Source of the DNA: CAIWHR01 sp963741355
GTDB taxonomy: Bacteria; Pseudomonadota; Gammaproteobacteria; Burkholderiales; Casimicrobiaceae
Reading direction: 5' to 3'
DNA length: 64,000 nt
NCBI GenBank assembly: GCA_963741355.1
Contig: CAVUIG010000019.1
Location: 1-64,000, forward strand
The position numbers and the translations under genes are program-made. The notes under the pieces were generated by a model. It was not told the origin of the DNA, did not search any database, and was given only the letters and a program-made list of their open reading frames with translations. Below are positions 9,995 through 20,036 of this stretch, piece by piece (positions within the stretch are counted from its first letter, which is position 1; every line of letters starts with the position of its first letter).

Positions 9995-10837
9995 TCAAAC
10001 GAAGTCCTCGAACCAGGGCGAGAGCCGCACGAACATCCAGCGCCCCAGGACGAAGATCGCGACGGCGATCGCGAGCGCCGCCGCGTCGCTCCACTGCGGC
10101 GCAAGATTGCCGTCGAGCAGGCCGTCGCGCAGGCGCGTGACGACCCAGCCGAACGGATTCGCCGAGACGTAGCCGCGCAGCGTCTCGGGCACCGCGGACA
10201 GCGGATAAAGGATCGGCGTCAGGTACATGAGGATCATCAGCAGCGGCGCCAGCACGTGCTCGACGTCGCGCACGAAGACCTGCAGCGACGCGAGGGCGAG
10301 CCCGATGCCGGTGACGGTGAGCGCGAGCACGAGCCAGACCGGGATCGCGACGACGAGCCCCTCGAAATGCACGGGCTCGCCGGCCAGCGCCAGCACGACC
10401 AGCACGGCGAGGTATCCGGCGAACTGCAGCGCGAGCGTTGCCGCGACCGACGCGTACACGGCGAGCTCGTTCGGGAAGGCGACCTTGCGGATCAGCCCGG
10501 CGTATTGAGGGAGCGACACCGTCGCACGCTGCAGGCCTTCCTGGGCGGCCAGCCACGGCCACAGCGCGACCGCGACGAACGCGACGAAGCTCTGCCCGCC
10601 GAAGCCCGTCGCGTGGAAGACGTTCGTGAAGACGAACCAGTAGACGCCGAGGAGCGCGAGCGGATGCAGCAGCGCCCACGCGAGCCCGGTGATGCTGCCG
10701 AGATAGCGGGTGGTGAGCTCGCGCCGGAAGAAATTGACGAAGAGCGCGCGGTCGCGGCGCGCGGCGCCGCGCGACGGCCCGGCGCGAAGCGCAGCGGGCA
10801 TGCCGGCGGCGCCGGCGCGGTCAGGGGGCGCGGTCAT
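9995..10837 (-). CDS. wzm: Polysaccharide ABC transporter permease (Wzm/KpsM type)
   Basis: Intact, 280 residues. ABC-2 type membrane protein with six predicted hydrophobic segments, starting with an N-terminal amphipathic stretch (LFVNFFRRELTTRYLGSITG) and the conserved GLAWALLHPLALLGVYWFVF. Other recognisable blocks are FPNELAVYASVAATLALQFA and VFVRDVEHVLAPLLMILMYL followed by TPILYPLSAVPE. The length and order are those of Wzm, KpsM and TagG permeases. Its partner ATPase follows on the same strand. Together they export a lipid-linked polysaccharide; the ATPase's extra C-terminal domain favours an O-antigen-like substrate over a Kps-type capsule. Confidence 0.9.
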   Translation of the reverse strand: MTAPPDRAGAAGMPAALRAGPSRGAARRDRALFVNFFRRELTTRYLGSITGLAWALLHPLALLGVYWFVFTNVFHATGFGGQSFVAFVAVALWPWLAAQEGLQRATVSLPQYAGLIRKVAFPNELAVYASVAATLALQFAGYLAVLVVLALAGEPVHFEGLVVAIPVWLVLALTVTGIGLALASLQVFVRDVEHVLAPLLMILMYLTPILYPLSAVPETLRGYVSANPFGWVVTRLRDGLLDGNLAPQWSDAAALAIAVAIFVLGRWMFVRLSPWFEDFV

Positions 10838-10894
10838 CCTCGAAGGATAGCAAGAACTTCGCCGCGCAGCGCAGCGCCGGAAGCCCCGCGTCGG

Positions 10895-11878
10895 TCACTT
10901 GGGCGAGACGGCGTGCGCAGCGCCTCGATCGCCGCGCTCGTTCACGACGGGCGTCTTGCCGGCGCCGAGCGCGGCGAGCGCCGCGTCGCGCGCGTGCCGC
11001 ACGTACTCGTCGCTGCATCGGCTCGACGATTGACGTCCGCGCTTCCTCGAAGCTCAGCTCGACGGCGGGATCCGCTCGTTCACGCGGACGATCGTCCAGT
11101 TCTTCGGCGTGCGCACCGGCGGATTCGACCTCGCCGACCTTCGCCGTGCCGAACACGAGCGCGGACGAGCTCGGGATCGAGATCGGTGCGCGCGAGCGGG
11201 CCCGTGATGCCGCGCCGCTTGCCGCCGGCAGCTTGTCGGCGAATCTGCTGCGGCGAGGTCGCCGATATCGGCGCCGCGCCTTGATCTTCGCGTACGCGTC
11301 GTCGGCGCGCGCCTTGGCGATCTCGGGCGCGCCGTCGAAGCGGAAGGTGAGCTGCGAGATCATCACCGTCTCCGGCTTCGAGTATTTCGCCTTGTCTGAC
11401 GAGGTAGACCTCGCGCGCGGCGGCCTCGACTCGTCTCGAGCTTGGCGTCGAACTCGCGTCCGGGCGGCCGCCTCGACGTCGTTCGAGGTAGGTCTGGGCG
11501 AGGATCTTGTCCTGCTCGAGCTGGATGCGCCGGGCGAGCAGCGGGTCCTTGTCGAGGCCTTTCGCCTTCGCCGCGTCGGCGAGCTCGAAGCGTCATCAGC
11601 ATCCGGTCGATCAGCTCGCGCACGCGCCTGCGCGCTCGGACGGAATGTCCGCGCGGTCCTTTTCCGGGATGCGCAGCATCTCGGCATCGAAGTCCGACTT
11701 GCGGATCGTGACGTTGCCGCGCTGCACGAGGATCGGGTCGACGACGACGCTGTCGCGCCGCGCATCGCGGCCGGCGCCGGCAGCGCGAATGCGGCGGCCA
11801 CCGCGGCGGCGGCGAGAAAGCGACGGAGAGCGCGCGGGAGGGCTTGGACGGCAGGATGCGGCTTCCTGGCGATGGCAT
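10895..11878 (-). CDS. Periplasmic peptidyl-prolyl cis-trans isomerase, PpiC/SurA (EpsD-like) type
   Basis: Start ATG at 11878 (MPSPGSRILPSKPSRALSVA), then, after a frame change, a hydrophobic export signal (FLAAAAVAAAFALPAPAAM). The middle has DKILAQTYLE-like sequence and KYSKPETVMISQLTFRFDGA, the start of a parvulin-type PpiC domain, followed by FGTAKVGEVES and an NWTIVRVNERI-like block. The reconstructed end is GKTPVVNERGDRGAAHAVSPK with TGA at 10895. At least five frame changes. The domain catalyses proline isomerisation and acts as a chaperone for exported proteins in the periplasm. It lies 57 bases downstream (in genome order) of the exporter permease gene on the same strand, so it may read into that operon. 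Confidence 0.6.
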
Positions 11879-11967
11879 GGGGCGGCGTTCTAGGCTTGGG
11901 GATCGTGGTGCGAAACGCGGGCCGGTGGCGAGCGGACTGGCCGCGCCGGCGTCGCGCCCGCAAAAGC

Positions 11968-11990
11968 GAAGCCCCGCGGCGCGGGGCTTC
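11968..11990 (-). terminator. Intrinsic terminator after secreted protein gene
   Basis: A perfect 10-bp stem (11968-11977 with 11981-11990) and a 3-base loop, very GC-rich; read on the minus strand it is followed by GCTTTTG. It begins 32 bases after the stop of the secreted protein gene ending at 12022. Confidence 0.75.
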
Positions 11991-12021
11991 GGCGATGCGG
12001 CTGTGCTGCCGCGCCGCGGGA

Positions 12022-13251
12022 TCAGGTGCCGCTGGCGGCTTCCAGAACTCGTATGGCGAAGTCGCAGAGGTCGGAGCCGCACCCGAGGCCGTCGCCCGTC
12101 GGCGGATCCTTGCGTCTGCGACGTTAACGTACCACGTTTCGCCCGGGGTCATCGCGGTGAACGCCGGTTGCTGTTCGGGCCCGACCGAGAAGATAGATCG
12201 AGGTCGTGGTCATGGTACGATGTATGGTGCCGTCGCCGGCGCTGCCCCAGTCGCACGGCGTCTTCGACAGCGTCACCCAGCGGCGAGTCAGGGGCGCCGC
12301 CGTACTCGTGAGATGTCGATGTGGCCGCGGACGGTGGGCTGCGGCTGGCGCCGGCCGGCACGTGGATGACGCCGACGTACGCCAGTACGCCATCCGCGAA
12401 CGGCTCGCCGCTCTTGCCGGTCGGCATCGTGTTGCCGCTGTCGTCGACCCACGGGATCGGGTCTTCGACGATGCGTGCTGCCGGTGATGGCGGCTACGCC
12501 CGCCGCCTTGCAGTCGAGATCGCGCCGGCCGGTGCCAGCGACCGTGACCGTCGCCGCGGTCGCGACTGCCGGCCGATCCCGCTGCCGTTGTCGACCGTGC
12601 CGTGTACGGTGCAGGACAGGATCCCGTCGTCGTGTTCGCCGGCAGTGTTCGCTCTGGTCTTGCGTGGCGACGGCGTGAACTCGCACCGCGGTCTGCCACC
12701 GCAGTGCGTCCAGGTGACACGACGTGAGCGTCAACGGCGCGCCGCCGCGCGCACGAGACCGTCAGCGGCGTGATCGCTCCGCCGACGCTGTCCGAGCGAC
12801 TGGCTCGCGGGCGTGATCGCGCAGCCTTGCGGCGGGCCGCTCGTCGAGTACCAGGTGACGTTGCAACCTGGCGACGCGCGATCCGGAGCCCCGATGCATT
12901 CGTGCCCGTGACCGTGTAAGTCATGATGCCCGTAGCCGTTCGTTGCCGGCGCATGGTTTGCGAGCGTTCCGCCGGCGCAGCTGCCGCCGGTCCACGACCA
13001 GGCAGGTCGGCCGCTGGGCTGCAGTTCGCGGTCAAGTTATCGACGACGCCGGTGGTGCCGTTGACGTTGCCGGATGATCGTGCAGGACGGGGGCCCGGAG
13101 CCGCCGCCGCCGCAGGTCAGCGTGCTGGTGGTCGCGATCCCAGCTTGGGCTTGAACAGCCGGTAATTGTCACGACCTTGCGCGGCCCCAGGGAGAGCGGC
13201 AAGCACGCCGAAAGCAGCCGCGAAGGCCAGCACATTCAATGACTTCGTCAT
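12022..13251 (-). CDS. Secreted protein of unknown function, frameshifted
   Basis: Start ATG at 13251 with an AGGGAG ribosome site upstream and a classical signal peptide (MTKSLNVLAFAAAFGVLAAL, cleavage near PGAAQG). The mature part, read over several frame changes, is rich in Thr, Ser, Gly and Cys and has beta-sandwich-like repeats: MTYTVTGTNASG, CNVTWYSTSGPPQG-like and WTGGSCAGGT-like segments recur. The likely C terminus is TWYVNVADARIDPPTGDGLG with CDFAIRVLEAASGT and a TGA at 12022. No enzyme motif is recognised. It has its own strong promoter and a terminator, so it is an independent transcription unit, and a plausible client of the type II secretion system encoded next door, but this is inference. 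Confidence 0.55.
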
Positions 13252-13340
13252 AACTTTCTCCCTGCAGGGCCCGGCGATCACGCGGGCGGCAGAATCAACT
13301 TGCAAAATCCATACCGAAAAACCGACGGCAACTTGTCAAA

Positions 13341-13369
13341 ATTATATCCAAAAACAGGGACTTTGACAA
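13341..13369 (-). promoter_or_regulatory. Sigma-70 promoter of the secreted protein gene
   Basis: Read on the minus strand: TTGTCA at 13369-13364, a 17-base spacer, and a perfect TATAAT at 13346-13341, 90 bases before the ATG at 13251. The surrounding sequence is markedly AT-rich against the window's background, which supports a real promoter. Confidence 0.75.
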
Positions 13370-13611
13370 ATCACTTAATGTTATTAGCCGGACCATCCGT
13401 CAGCCAAACACCGACGGCGGACAGGCAGCTTCGCCTATTGCAATCGCCCGCGCCTTGGGCGGCGCCTTTGCTACGCCCGCACCGCGCGGTTGGATGCAGC
13501 ATCCGCCGATTTGGTTCCCGGGTATTTGACCTGGCGCAGACGCGAGCTGCCGCCTTGCGTCGCCGCACGGCCCGACCCCTCCAGACGAGAGAAGACGCGG
13601 GAAGGAAAACA

Positions 13612-13676
13612 GGGCCGGACTCGAATCGCTAGTCCACGCGCGACCTGGCCGCGATCCGCGAATTCGAGTCCGGCCC
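13612..13676. repeat. 15-bp perfect inverted repeat with 35-base spacer
   Basis: Bases 13612-13626 are the exact reverse complement of 13662-13676 (GGGCCGGACTCGAAT against ATTCGAGTCCGGCCC). The element lies in the gene-free stretch 13382-13680 between the promoter region of one secreted protein gene and the terminator of the other. It could form a long hairpin on either strand, be a repetitive extragenic palindrome, or bind a regulator. No gene is apparent in 13382-13680. Confidence 0.7.
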
Positions 13677-13680
13677 CATG

Positions 13681-13711
13681 AAAAAAAAGGGCGGGAACGA
13701 ATCCCGCCCTT
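13681..13711 (-). terminator. Intrinsic terminator after surface protein gene
   Basis: A 10-bp stem (13687-13696 with 13702-13711) with a 5-base loop; on the minus strand it runs into eight consecutive T residues (13688-13681). It starts 24 bases after the stop at 13735. A textbook rho-independent terminator. Confidence 0.9.
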
Positions 13712-13734
13712 CGAGCTTGCATCGCAGATGCGAC

Positions 13735-15180
13735 TTAGTTGCTGGTCGCCTTGTGCTTGTAGCTTCCGCCGTAGGCCGATTGGGTGACCGGGCAAGTGGC
13801 CGGGGGAAGTGCGTTGCAAACGGCCGGCAGGCTGCCGTTGAAGAACGTCGCCGTCGCGAACCCGATGACCGGCAGGCCGTTGTACGTGTTGGCACCCGAG
13901 CTCATCTGGTGGTACGGCGAGTCGGCGACGTCGAAGCGCGGGCCACGAGGTCGAGCAGCGACCCAGCCGTTCTGGAACGTGCCGACGTCGATGTTCGCGC
14001 TGACCGGCGACGCGAACACGTTCGAATTGTTGAACGTGACGACGTTGGCTTCGTAGCACAGCGACGTTCGGCGGATTTCCCGGCGGCGGCGGCGAGAAGC
14101 CTCCCGGCGGGGCCGTCGGCGTATTCTCTTCGCGATCCCAGAACGCGATGCCGACCGTGTCGCAGGACTTGCCGTCGAAGTTGTTCTGGAACGGCGGCGA
14201 AGCCCGGGCCCGTCGCGCCGGGCGCGACGACGTAGAAGCGCTTCGTCGGGTACGTCACGATCCAGTCCGTCCCCGAGCCGTGCGCGCTGTCGAGGATGTA
14301 CTCGTTCATGATCGTGTCGTGCATCAGCGACGGCGCTGACCGCGTCGATGTTCGGGCCCACGTCGACGAGGTCGACGGACTCCGCCGTTCTTGAACGTTT
14401 CCGACGTCATGACGTTGCCGCTGCGAGGTTCGGCGTGATCGACGTCGGTCGTAGCGACCACAGCGCGCCGCAGTGTTCCAGTTGGCGATCGCTGTCGGAT
14501 CGGTCGCCGTTTCGGCGGTCGCCACGACGTTGATGATCGTCAGCGAGCCGAACAGGCCGCCGTTGCCGGTCGTGTAGTCGGTGCCGCTCGGCGGCGATGC
14601 CCGAGCACGTCGGCGTGCCGCCGCTGCCCTTCGAGTGCGTGACCGCGGACCAGGTCGGCGGTGGCGTCGACGATGTTGGCCATCTCGATGATTTCGACAT
14701 AGCCTTCACGCGTGCGGTCGAGCGAGTGTCGGCGCCGTCCGCGGCTTGCCCGTGTACGCGTAGTTCAGGAACGCCGACGGAGCCCCGCCCGTCTTGGCGA
14801 TCGCGGATGCGTGCAGGAGACGTCGGCCGTCACGATGCCGGCGCCGTCGGTCGTCGGGATGACGCCCGTCGTCCAGACGTCATGCGCGGACAGGTACAAG
14901 TTGAAGTCAAGCACTTCGCGGCGAGTCGAGCGACTCGAGGAAGCGGACCTTGACCGCCTTCGCCGACGCCGTCGAGTTGACGACGGAGATCAGCGTGTTG
15001 AATGCGTCGAGCCGGCGAAGGCCGTCGTGGTGCTTGGTGCGTGCCGTGTAATACGGGTAGATCAGGACCTGGCCCAATCCATCCGCGATTGACGTAGACC
15101 GCTTCCGCGGTGCCCACCGCGCCCAGCGCGCCAAGACCGGCAATGGCGGCATACAGCGACTTTTTGTTGAAGGTATTCAT
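13735..15180 (-). CDS. Secreted surface-type protein of unknown function, frameshifted
   Basis: Start ATG at 15180 with an AGGAG site 13 bases upstream; signal peptide MNTFNKKSLYAAIAGLGALG, cleavage near TAEA. The mature protein begins VYVN-DGLGQVLIYPYYTAR and continues with NTLISVVNSTASAKAVKVRF, NLYLSAHDVWTTGVIPTTD, LMHDTIMNEYILDSAHGSG, TDWIVTYPTKRFYVVAPGA, YEANVVTFNNSNVFASP and ends GGSYKHKATSN. I know this layout from uncharacterised exported proteins of environmental betaproteobacteria; no catalytic motif is seen. About 482 codons, at least six frame changes. It has its own promoter and terminator. Export by Sec is clear; a final location at the cell surface is inference. Confidence 0.65.
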
Positions 15181-15251
15181 GGTTGGTGATGACTCCTGTA
15201 TGTGCGAATGCGATTCAAAGTGATCACTTCAAAACCGACAGCGGAAAGATC

Positions 15252-15279
15252 TTATTACAGCTTGCGCACTCTTGTCCAA
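15252..15279 (-). promoter_or_regulatory. Probable promoter of the surface protein gene
   Basis: On the minus strand TTGGAC (15279-15274), a 16-base spacer and TAATAA (15257-15252), about 70 bases before the ATG at 15180, in a locally AT-rich stretch. Confidence 0.45.
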
Positions 15280-15340
15280 ACGATTTCGATTTCCTGCCCC
15301 GAACCCCCCTGTGGAAATTTTGCAACGGCCCCCGGTTCTT

Positions 15341-15804
15341 CTAATTCCTCCAGGTGTACCAATATTGTCCGTTGTCGAGCACCCAGGTCTCGTCGAGCGG
15401 CGACTGCAGCCCCGCCATCATCCGGTGATCGTAGGTGACCATCACCTTGACGCCGGCAGATTTCGGCCTCGCAGTCGACGCTCGTGATCTCGGCTTTCCT
15501 GAACCCCGACGCCCTTGCCTGCTGCTTGTACGTCGCCGATGCTCAGCAACTGCCGCGACGCCGGGGAGAAGAACGTGTACGCGGTGTCCATGTCGCCCTT
15601 GATCAGGGCCGCCCATCTCGCGTTCACCCGCTCCGTCACCGCGGCGCGCTTTTCCTCGGGGGAGGACTCCTTCGTGACCCTGCCCATCCCCGCGCATCCT
15701 GCCGCCACCCTGATGGCCAGCGCGACCGCCGCGATCGATGCGCGCCCGCGCAACGCGAGCACCGCGGCCCCGCGAAGCTGCTCACCCAAGCATTGCCAAA
15801 TCAT
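15341..15804 (-). CDS. Small exported protein, NTF2/SnoaL-like, possible lipoprotein
   Basis: Start ATG at 15804 (MIWQCLGEQLRGAAVLALRG) followed by a hydrophobic stretch ending AAGCAG, which could act as a lipobox. The mature part has ERVNARWAALIKGDMDTAYT and FFSPASRQLLSIGDVQA, a pattern typical of small alpha-plus-beta NTF2-like exported proteins; after one frame change it ends VTYDHRMMAGLQSPLDETWV and LDNGQYWYTWRN. The 464-base span fits a single indel near 15,490. Function unknown. Nothing recognisable lies in 15805-16063, which is AT-rich and carries only a weak 6-bp hairpin at 16015-16034. Confidence 0.6.
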
Positions 15805-16063
15805 CTGGATTGCCCTGAAATAAATTCTGCGCGTCCGTGCGTTGCAGCGAGGACCGCTTGCCTTGTTGCCCAACCACGCCCAAATGCCCGGCCGCGCGGC
15901 AATCCTCGACCCAAGCCTAACCAAAGCGCCCTCGCGAGCGTCAATCGCGGTTTTTGGGATTTCTTTGGTCTAAATTTTCCGTTGTAGGACAGCAACATGG
16001 TTTTGTCGTGGTTTGGCGACGTTTTCTTGTCGCCGGATGGAGACGGTCTGACAAAAATATCCT

Positions 16064-18495
16064 TTATTTTCCGTTAGTTGCCGGGTTTTTCTGAGGTGGC
16101 GGCGACGGCGGCGAAAATGGGACATTCGTCGTCGGCGGAGTGATTTTCTCCGGCACCGGTCCAAGCAGGGTCGGCGTCGAGGTCGCGCGCTGGAAGACAT
16201 CGGGGAACGTGTCGTCGATCTTCTCCATCCTGTGGCGGAGGTCGTCGACGATGCCGCGCAGGTCGATCTCGGTGTCGAGCACCCGGGGCGTGATGAAGAA
16301 TATGAGCTCGTTGCGGTTGTTGGTGAGGTCCTGCGTGCCGAACAGCCCGCCCAGCACCGGGATGCGCGAGAGCAGCGGCAACCCGTTCGACGTGTTGCCC
16401 TTGGTTTCCTGGATCAGTCCGCCCATCACCATCGTCTGGCCCGACTGCACGCTGACGCTCGTCTGCACCGAGCGCGTGTTGATCGGCGGCGCCACGCCGT
16501 TCGACGTGGCCGCGGCGGCTGCGCCGCGGGGTCGCTCACCTCCGCATTGACTTCGAGGCGCGACGAGGCCGCCCGCGTTGATGTGCGGCGTCACCTGCAG
16601 CAGCACGCCGGTGTCGATGTACGACGCCGCCGTCGTGACGACGTTCGACACGCCGCCGACGACGCTCTGCTGGGTGATCGGGATCTGCGTGCCGGCCTTG
16701 ATGGTCGCCTTCTGGTTGTCGAGCGCGGCGAGGTGCGGGTTCGCGATCACCTTGGTGTCGCCATACTGGTCGAGCAGGTGCAGCGCCGCCTGCACGCCGC
16801 CGGGGAAGTTCGGGTTGTTGATGATGTAGTAGAAGCCCTGCGCGATCGCGAGGGCCGGATTGACCGCGGCCGTCGCCGCTGCGGCCCGAGCGGAACCGCC
16901 GGATTGAGCGGGCGTCGAGACGGTGAGGTTGCCGCCCGAGCCGCGGCCCGAGGGCGCTCCGCCCTTGAACAGCCACTCGACGCCGAACTTGAGGTCGTCG
17001 GTCAGCGTAACCGACGCGATGGTCACCTCGATCGCGACCTGCCGCGACGGCACGTCGAGCTTCTTCAGCGCCGTTTCGATCACCGCGTACTCGGGCGGCG
17101 TCGCGACGACGAGCAACTGGTTGTTGTCCTTGTCGGCGACCACCTGGATGTTGCGGATGATGCCGAGGCCGTCGCCGCCCGCGCCAGCAGCCCCGCGCAC
17201 CGTGCCGGCTGCGCCGCCGGTGGCGGCCGCGCCCGTTGCCGCCGGCGGGTTCATGTTGGTCGTCTGGACCTGAAGCGGCTGCAGGCCGGGCTGCGTCGAC
17301 TGCGCGACGAATCCGGGGGGCTGACGATCGTCCCCTGGGTGGTGCCGGGTGCCAGCGTCGGCGCAGGCGTCGCCGCCTGCGCCTGCACGCGGCCCGTGAA
17401 CGCCTGGGTGAGCAGCGGCCCCAGTTTCTCCGCGCGCTGGTTCTGCATGCTGTAGACGAACAGCCGCGGCCCGTCGCCGCCGCCGCCGGCGTCGAGGCGC
17501 GCGATCCATTTCTTGGCCTCGTCGAGATACGCCGGCTGCGGCGTGATCACGAGGAGCGCGTTGAGCCGCTCGATCGGGATGATGCGCAGGATGCCGGTGA
17601 GCGGGCTCGTCGCCTTGTCGCCGATCACCTTGTCGAGCTCCTGGCCGACGACCTTGACGTCGGCGTTCTGCAGCGTGAACAGGCCCACCGACATGCCTTC
17701 CATCCAGTTCACGTCGAACATCGCCACCGTTTCCATCAGGTGGCGCAGCTCGTTCTCGGTGCCCGACAGGATGATCAGGTTGCGCAGGTCGTCCGGGCGC
17801 GCGGCGGTGGCGTCCTTCGCGAACGGCTCGATGATGCGCATCATCTCGCGCACGCCGACGTAGCGCAGCGGCACGATCTGCACGGAGAATCCCGGCGGCA
17901 GCGCGCGCTGTGAGTTTCCGAGCTGCGGCGTCGCGTTTCCGCGAACGACGTTCGCAGCGGGGACGATCTTGTAGATGCCCTCCTCCTTGATCATCGCGGC
18001 GCCGTTCGCGCGAAGCAGCATTTCGAGCGTCGCCGGCAGCGCCTCGCGCGGGATGCCCGACGAGGTGCGCAGCGTCACGGTTCCGCCGACGGTGCCCTCG
18101 ATGCTGTAGTTGACGTTGAGGATGTCGCCCAGGATGTTGCGGATCACCTCGCGGATGTCGGCGCCCTCGAAGTTGAGGACGACCCCGCCGCCGGGAACGG
18201 GCTGGGTCGCCGGTGCGGGCGGCATGCCGCCGCCGGGCTGCTGCCCCTTCACGAGCACGCCGGTGCCTTTGAAGATCTTCGCCTTCTCCGCTTCGCTGGG
18301 CAGCCCCGGCTGTAGCGCGCGCTGCGCCGCGTCGGCCATCGCCGGCGACATCCCCTGCGTCGACTTGTAGGGCGTCGATCGCGTCATCTGGCCGGGCTCG
18401 AGCGGTTCGGGCGCCGGCTCCTTCGAGGCGCACGCCGCGAGCGTCAGCGCGAGCGCCAGCGCGGAGGCGGCCGGGAGATATCGGTGGGTCGTCAT
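16064..18495 (-). CDS. gspD: Type II secretion system secretin GspD
   Basis: Outer-membrane secretin that forms the exit channel. Start ATG at 18495: MTTHRYLPAASALALALTLA followed by AC, a lipobox-like LAAC. N-domain blocks include VVLNFEGADIREVIRNILGD, RALPPGFSVQIVPLRYVGVR and ILRIIPIERLNALLVITPQP. The secretin core shows VPSRQVAIEVTIASVTLTDD, ANPHLAALDNQKATIKAGTQ and VMGGLIQETKGNTSNGLPLL with SRIPVLGGLFGTQDLTNNRN and ELIFFITPRVLDTEIDL. C terminus is Pro-rich. About 810 codons, one frame change near 17,300 and a compensated pair near 16,540. Last gene of the operon. The lipidated signal is less usual for GspD and might remove the need for a separate pilotin. Confidence 0.93.
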
Positions 18496-18602
18496 TGTTT
18501 TTGTCCATTGGCCGCGTCCCCGGCGCCGGCACGAGGCGCGGCGCAAGCGGGCGGATATCGAGGAAAGCGGCGCGTCATTATCGCAGCAGGGATCATGCAG
18601 TC

Positions 18603-19428
18603 TCATTTGGGGCGGCGCCGGCGACCGACCGGGGTCTGTTCCTGGAGGGCCTTGCCGATCTCGGCCCAGCCGGGATCCGGGGCGGCTGCGGCTGCCGGCG
18701 CGGCGACGGTCGGGGCCGGCGCGGGCGGCGCGGCGGCGGACGGCGCGGCGGCGGCCTGTCCCGCGGCCGCGGCGCGAGCCGCGGCGCGGCGACGCGCGAG
18801 CTCGACGGATTCGTTCGCGGGAGCGCCGGCGGCCGTCGCCGCCGCGGCCGCCGGCATCGGCACCGGCATCGGCGCCCCGGCGGGCGTCGTGCTCGCAGCG
18901 ACCGCCGCCGGCGTCTGCCTGGGGTTGGTCGCGACCTTCAGCGTGATCTCCTCGGCCTCGTCGCCCAGCGTCAGCCGGACGCGATCGGGCCTGACCTCCG
19001 CGACCGTCATCCCGTTGACCTGCTCGCCCTGCTTGACGCGGCGCTGCTTGCCGGACGACGCCTCCTTCAGATAGGCCGTGCTGTTGCCGTCCACGATGAG
19101 CGTGCCGGCGAGCGTGAATTGCCCGCGCTGCATCCGGCCCGGCGCCCTTGTCGGCGGCGAGCGTCGGCGCCGGCCGCCGCGTCGGATTGAACAGCGTGCG
19201 CTGCACGGTTTCGGTGCGCGCGGCGGCGCCCCCGTCGATCGCGTATTCCGGCAGCAGCGCCGTCACCACGGGCTTGGGCTCGATCGGCGTCTCGGCGGGA
19301 GGCTGCGGATTCATGCCGCGACCGAGCTGCGTCTCGAGCACGATCGCGACGGCGATCAGCGCGAGCGGCGTGAGCCACCACAGCGCGTGGCGGAACGTCT
19401 GCGTGCGGTCGTTCGCTTGCGCGCTCAT
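18603..19428 (-). CDS. gspC: Type II secretion inner-membrane protein GspC
   Basis: Start ATG at 19428, overlapping the gspM stop (ATGA). One N-terminal membrane helix (WWLTPLALIAVAIVLETQLG), then the homology region: RTLFNPTRRPAP, FTLAGTLIVDGNSTAYLKEA and GKQRRVKQGEQVNGMTVAEV. This is the periplasmic domain by which GspC contacts the secretin. The C-terminal 90 residues are Ala/Pro-rich low complexity ending PGWAEIGKALQEQTPVGRR, with no PDZ domain evident. About 275 codons, one frame change near 19,130. Position between gspM and gspD is unusual for enteric-type operons, where gspC is first, but common in betaproteobacterial variants. Confidence 0.75.
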
Positions 19429-20036
19429 TTCTTCTCGGCCTTCTCGGCTTCGGCGAACGCGTAGCCGGCGATCTCCATCTGCACGCTCACCTCGGGCTCC
19501 TGGCCCGCCGCGGGCTTGAAGCCGCGAAACGCGTTGAGCGGGCGGATCGAGATGTTCTCGATCACGAGATACGGCGGCTGCGACTCCAGCGCGCCCAGGA
19601 TCTTCTGCAGATTCGGCGTCGTGGCGAAGAACTGAGTCGACACGGCGATGCGGCGGAAGCGGCCCTCGTCCTGCGGCGGCTGGTACTGGCTGGTCGTCGG
19701 ACGCCCGCCATTGCCCTCGATGGCCGCGCGCACGAGCTCGGAAAGCTCGGCGCCGGCAAGATTGGGCGCCGTGTTCTTCAGGAAGAAGCGGCGGCCGTTC
19801 TTGGCCTTCATCATCTCGAGCGCCTTGCGGTACTCGGGCGCGGCCGCGGCGATCGTTCTGTAGCGCGCCAGCCGCTCGGTCAAAGAATCGATCGCGTCGT
19901 CGTAGTGCTTGTGCATCAGCAGGATCGGGCCCAGCAGCAACGCAAGCGCGACCAGCACCGCAAGCGCCAGCAGCGCGAGCGCGAGCGTGCGCTGCCGCTC
20001 GACGGGAAGGCGGGCGATCGCGGCGTTGACGTTCAC
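19425..20036 (-). CDS. gspM: Type II secretion protein GspM
   Basis: GTG start at 20036, overlapping the gspL stop (GTGA). One membrane helix (LALALLALAVLVALALLLGP) after a short cytoplasmic stretch, then a coiled-coil segment (DDAIDSLTERLARYRTIAAA) and a ferredoxin-like periplasmic domain (YLVIENISIRPLNAF, EVSVQMEIAGYAF). 203 residues, intact. This is the GspM/PilO architecture: it binds GspL in the inner membrane and helps anchor the secretion ATPase platform. The stop overlaps the gspC start. Confidence 0.8.
   Translation of the reverse strand: MNVNAAIARLPVERQRTLALALLALAVLVALALLLGPILLMHKHYDDAIDSLTERLARYRTIAAAAPEYRKALEMMKAKNGRRFFLKNTAPNLAGAELSELVRAAIEGNGGRPTTSQYQPPQDEGRFRRIAVSTQFFATTPNLQKILGALESQPPYLVIENISIRPLNAFRGFKPAAGQEPEVSVQMEIAGYAFAEAEKAEKK

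Noticed and set aside
12022..15180. PEP-CTERM/exosortase sorting signals in the exported proteins
   Set aside because: Both C termini lack a VPEP-like motif with a following helix and basic tail; no exosortase gene in the window.
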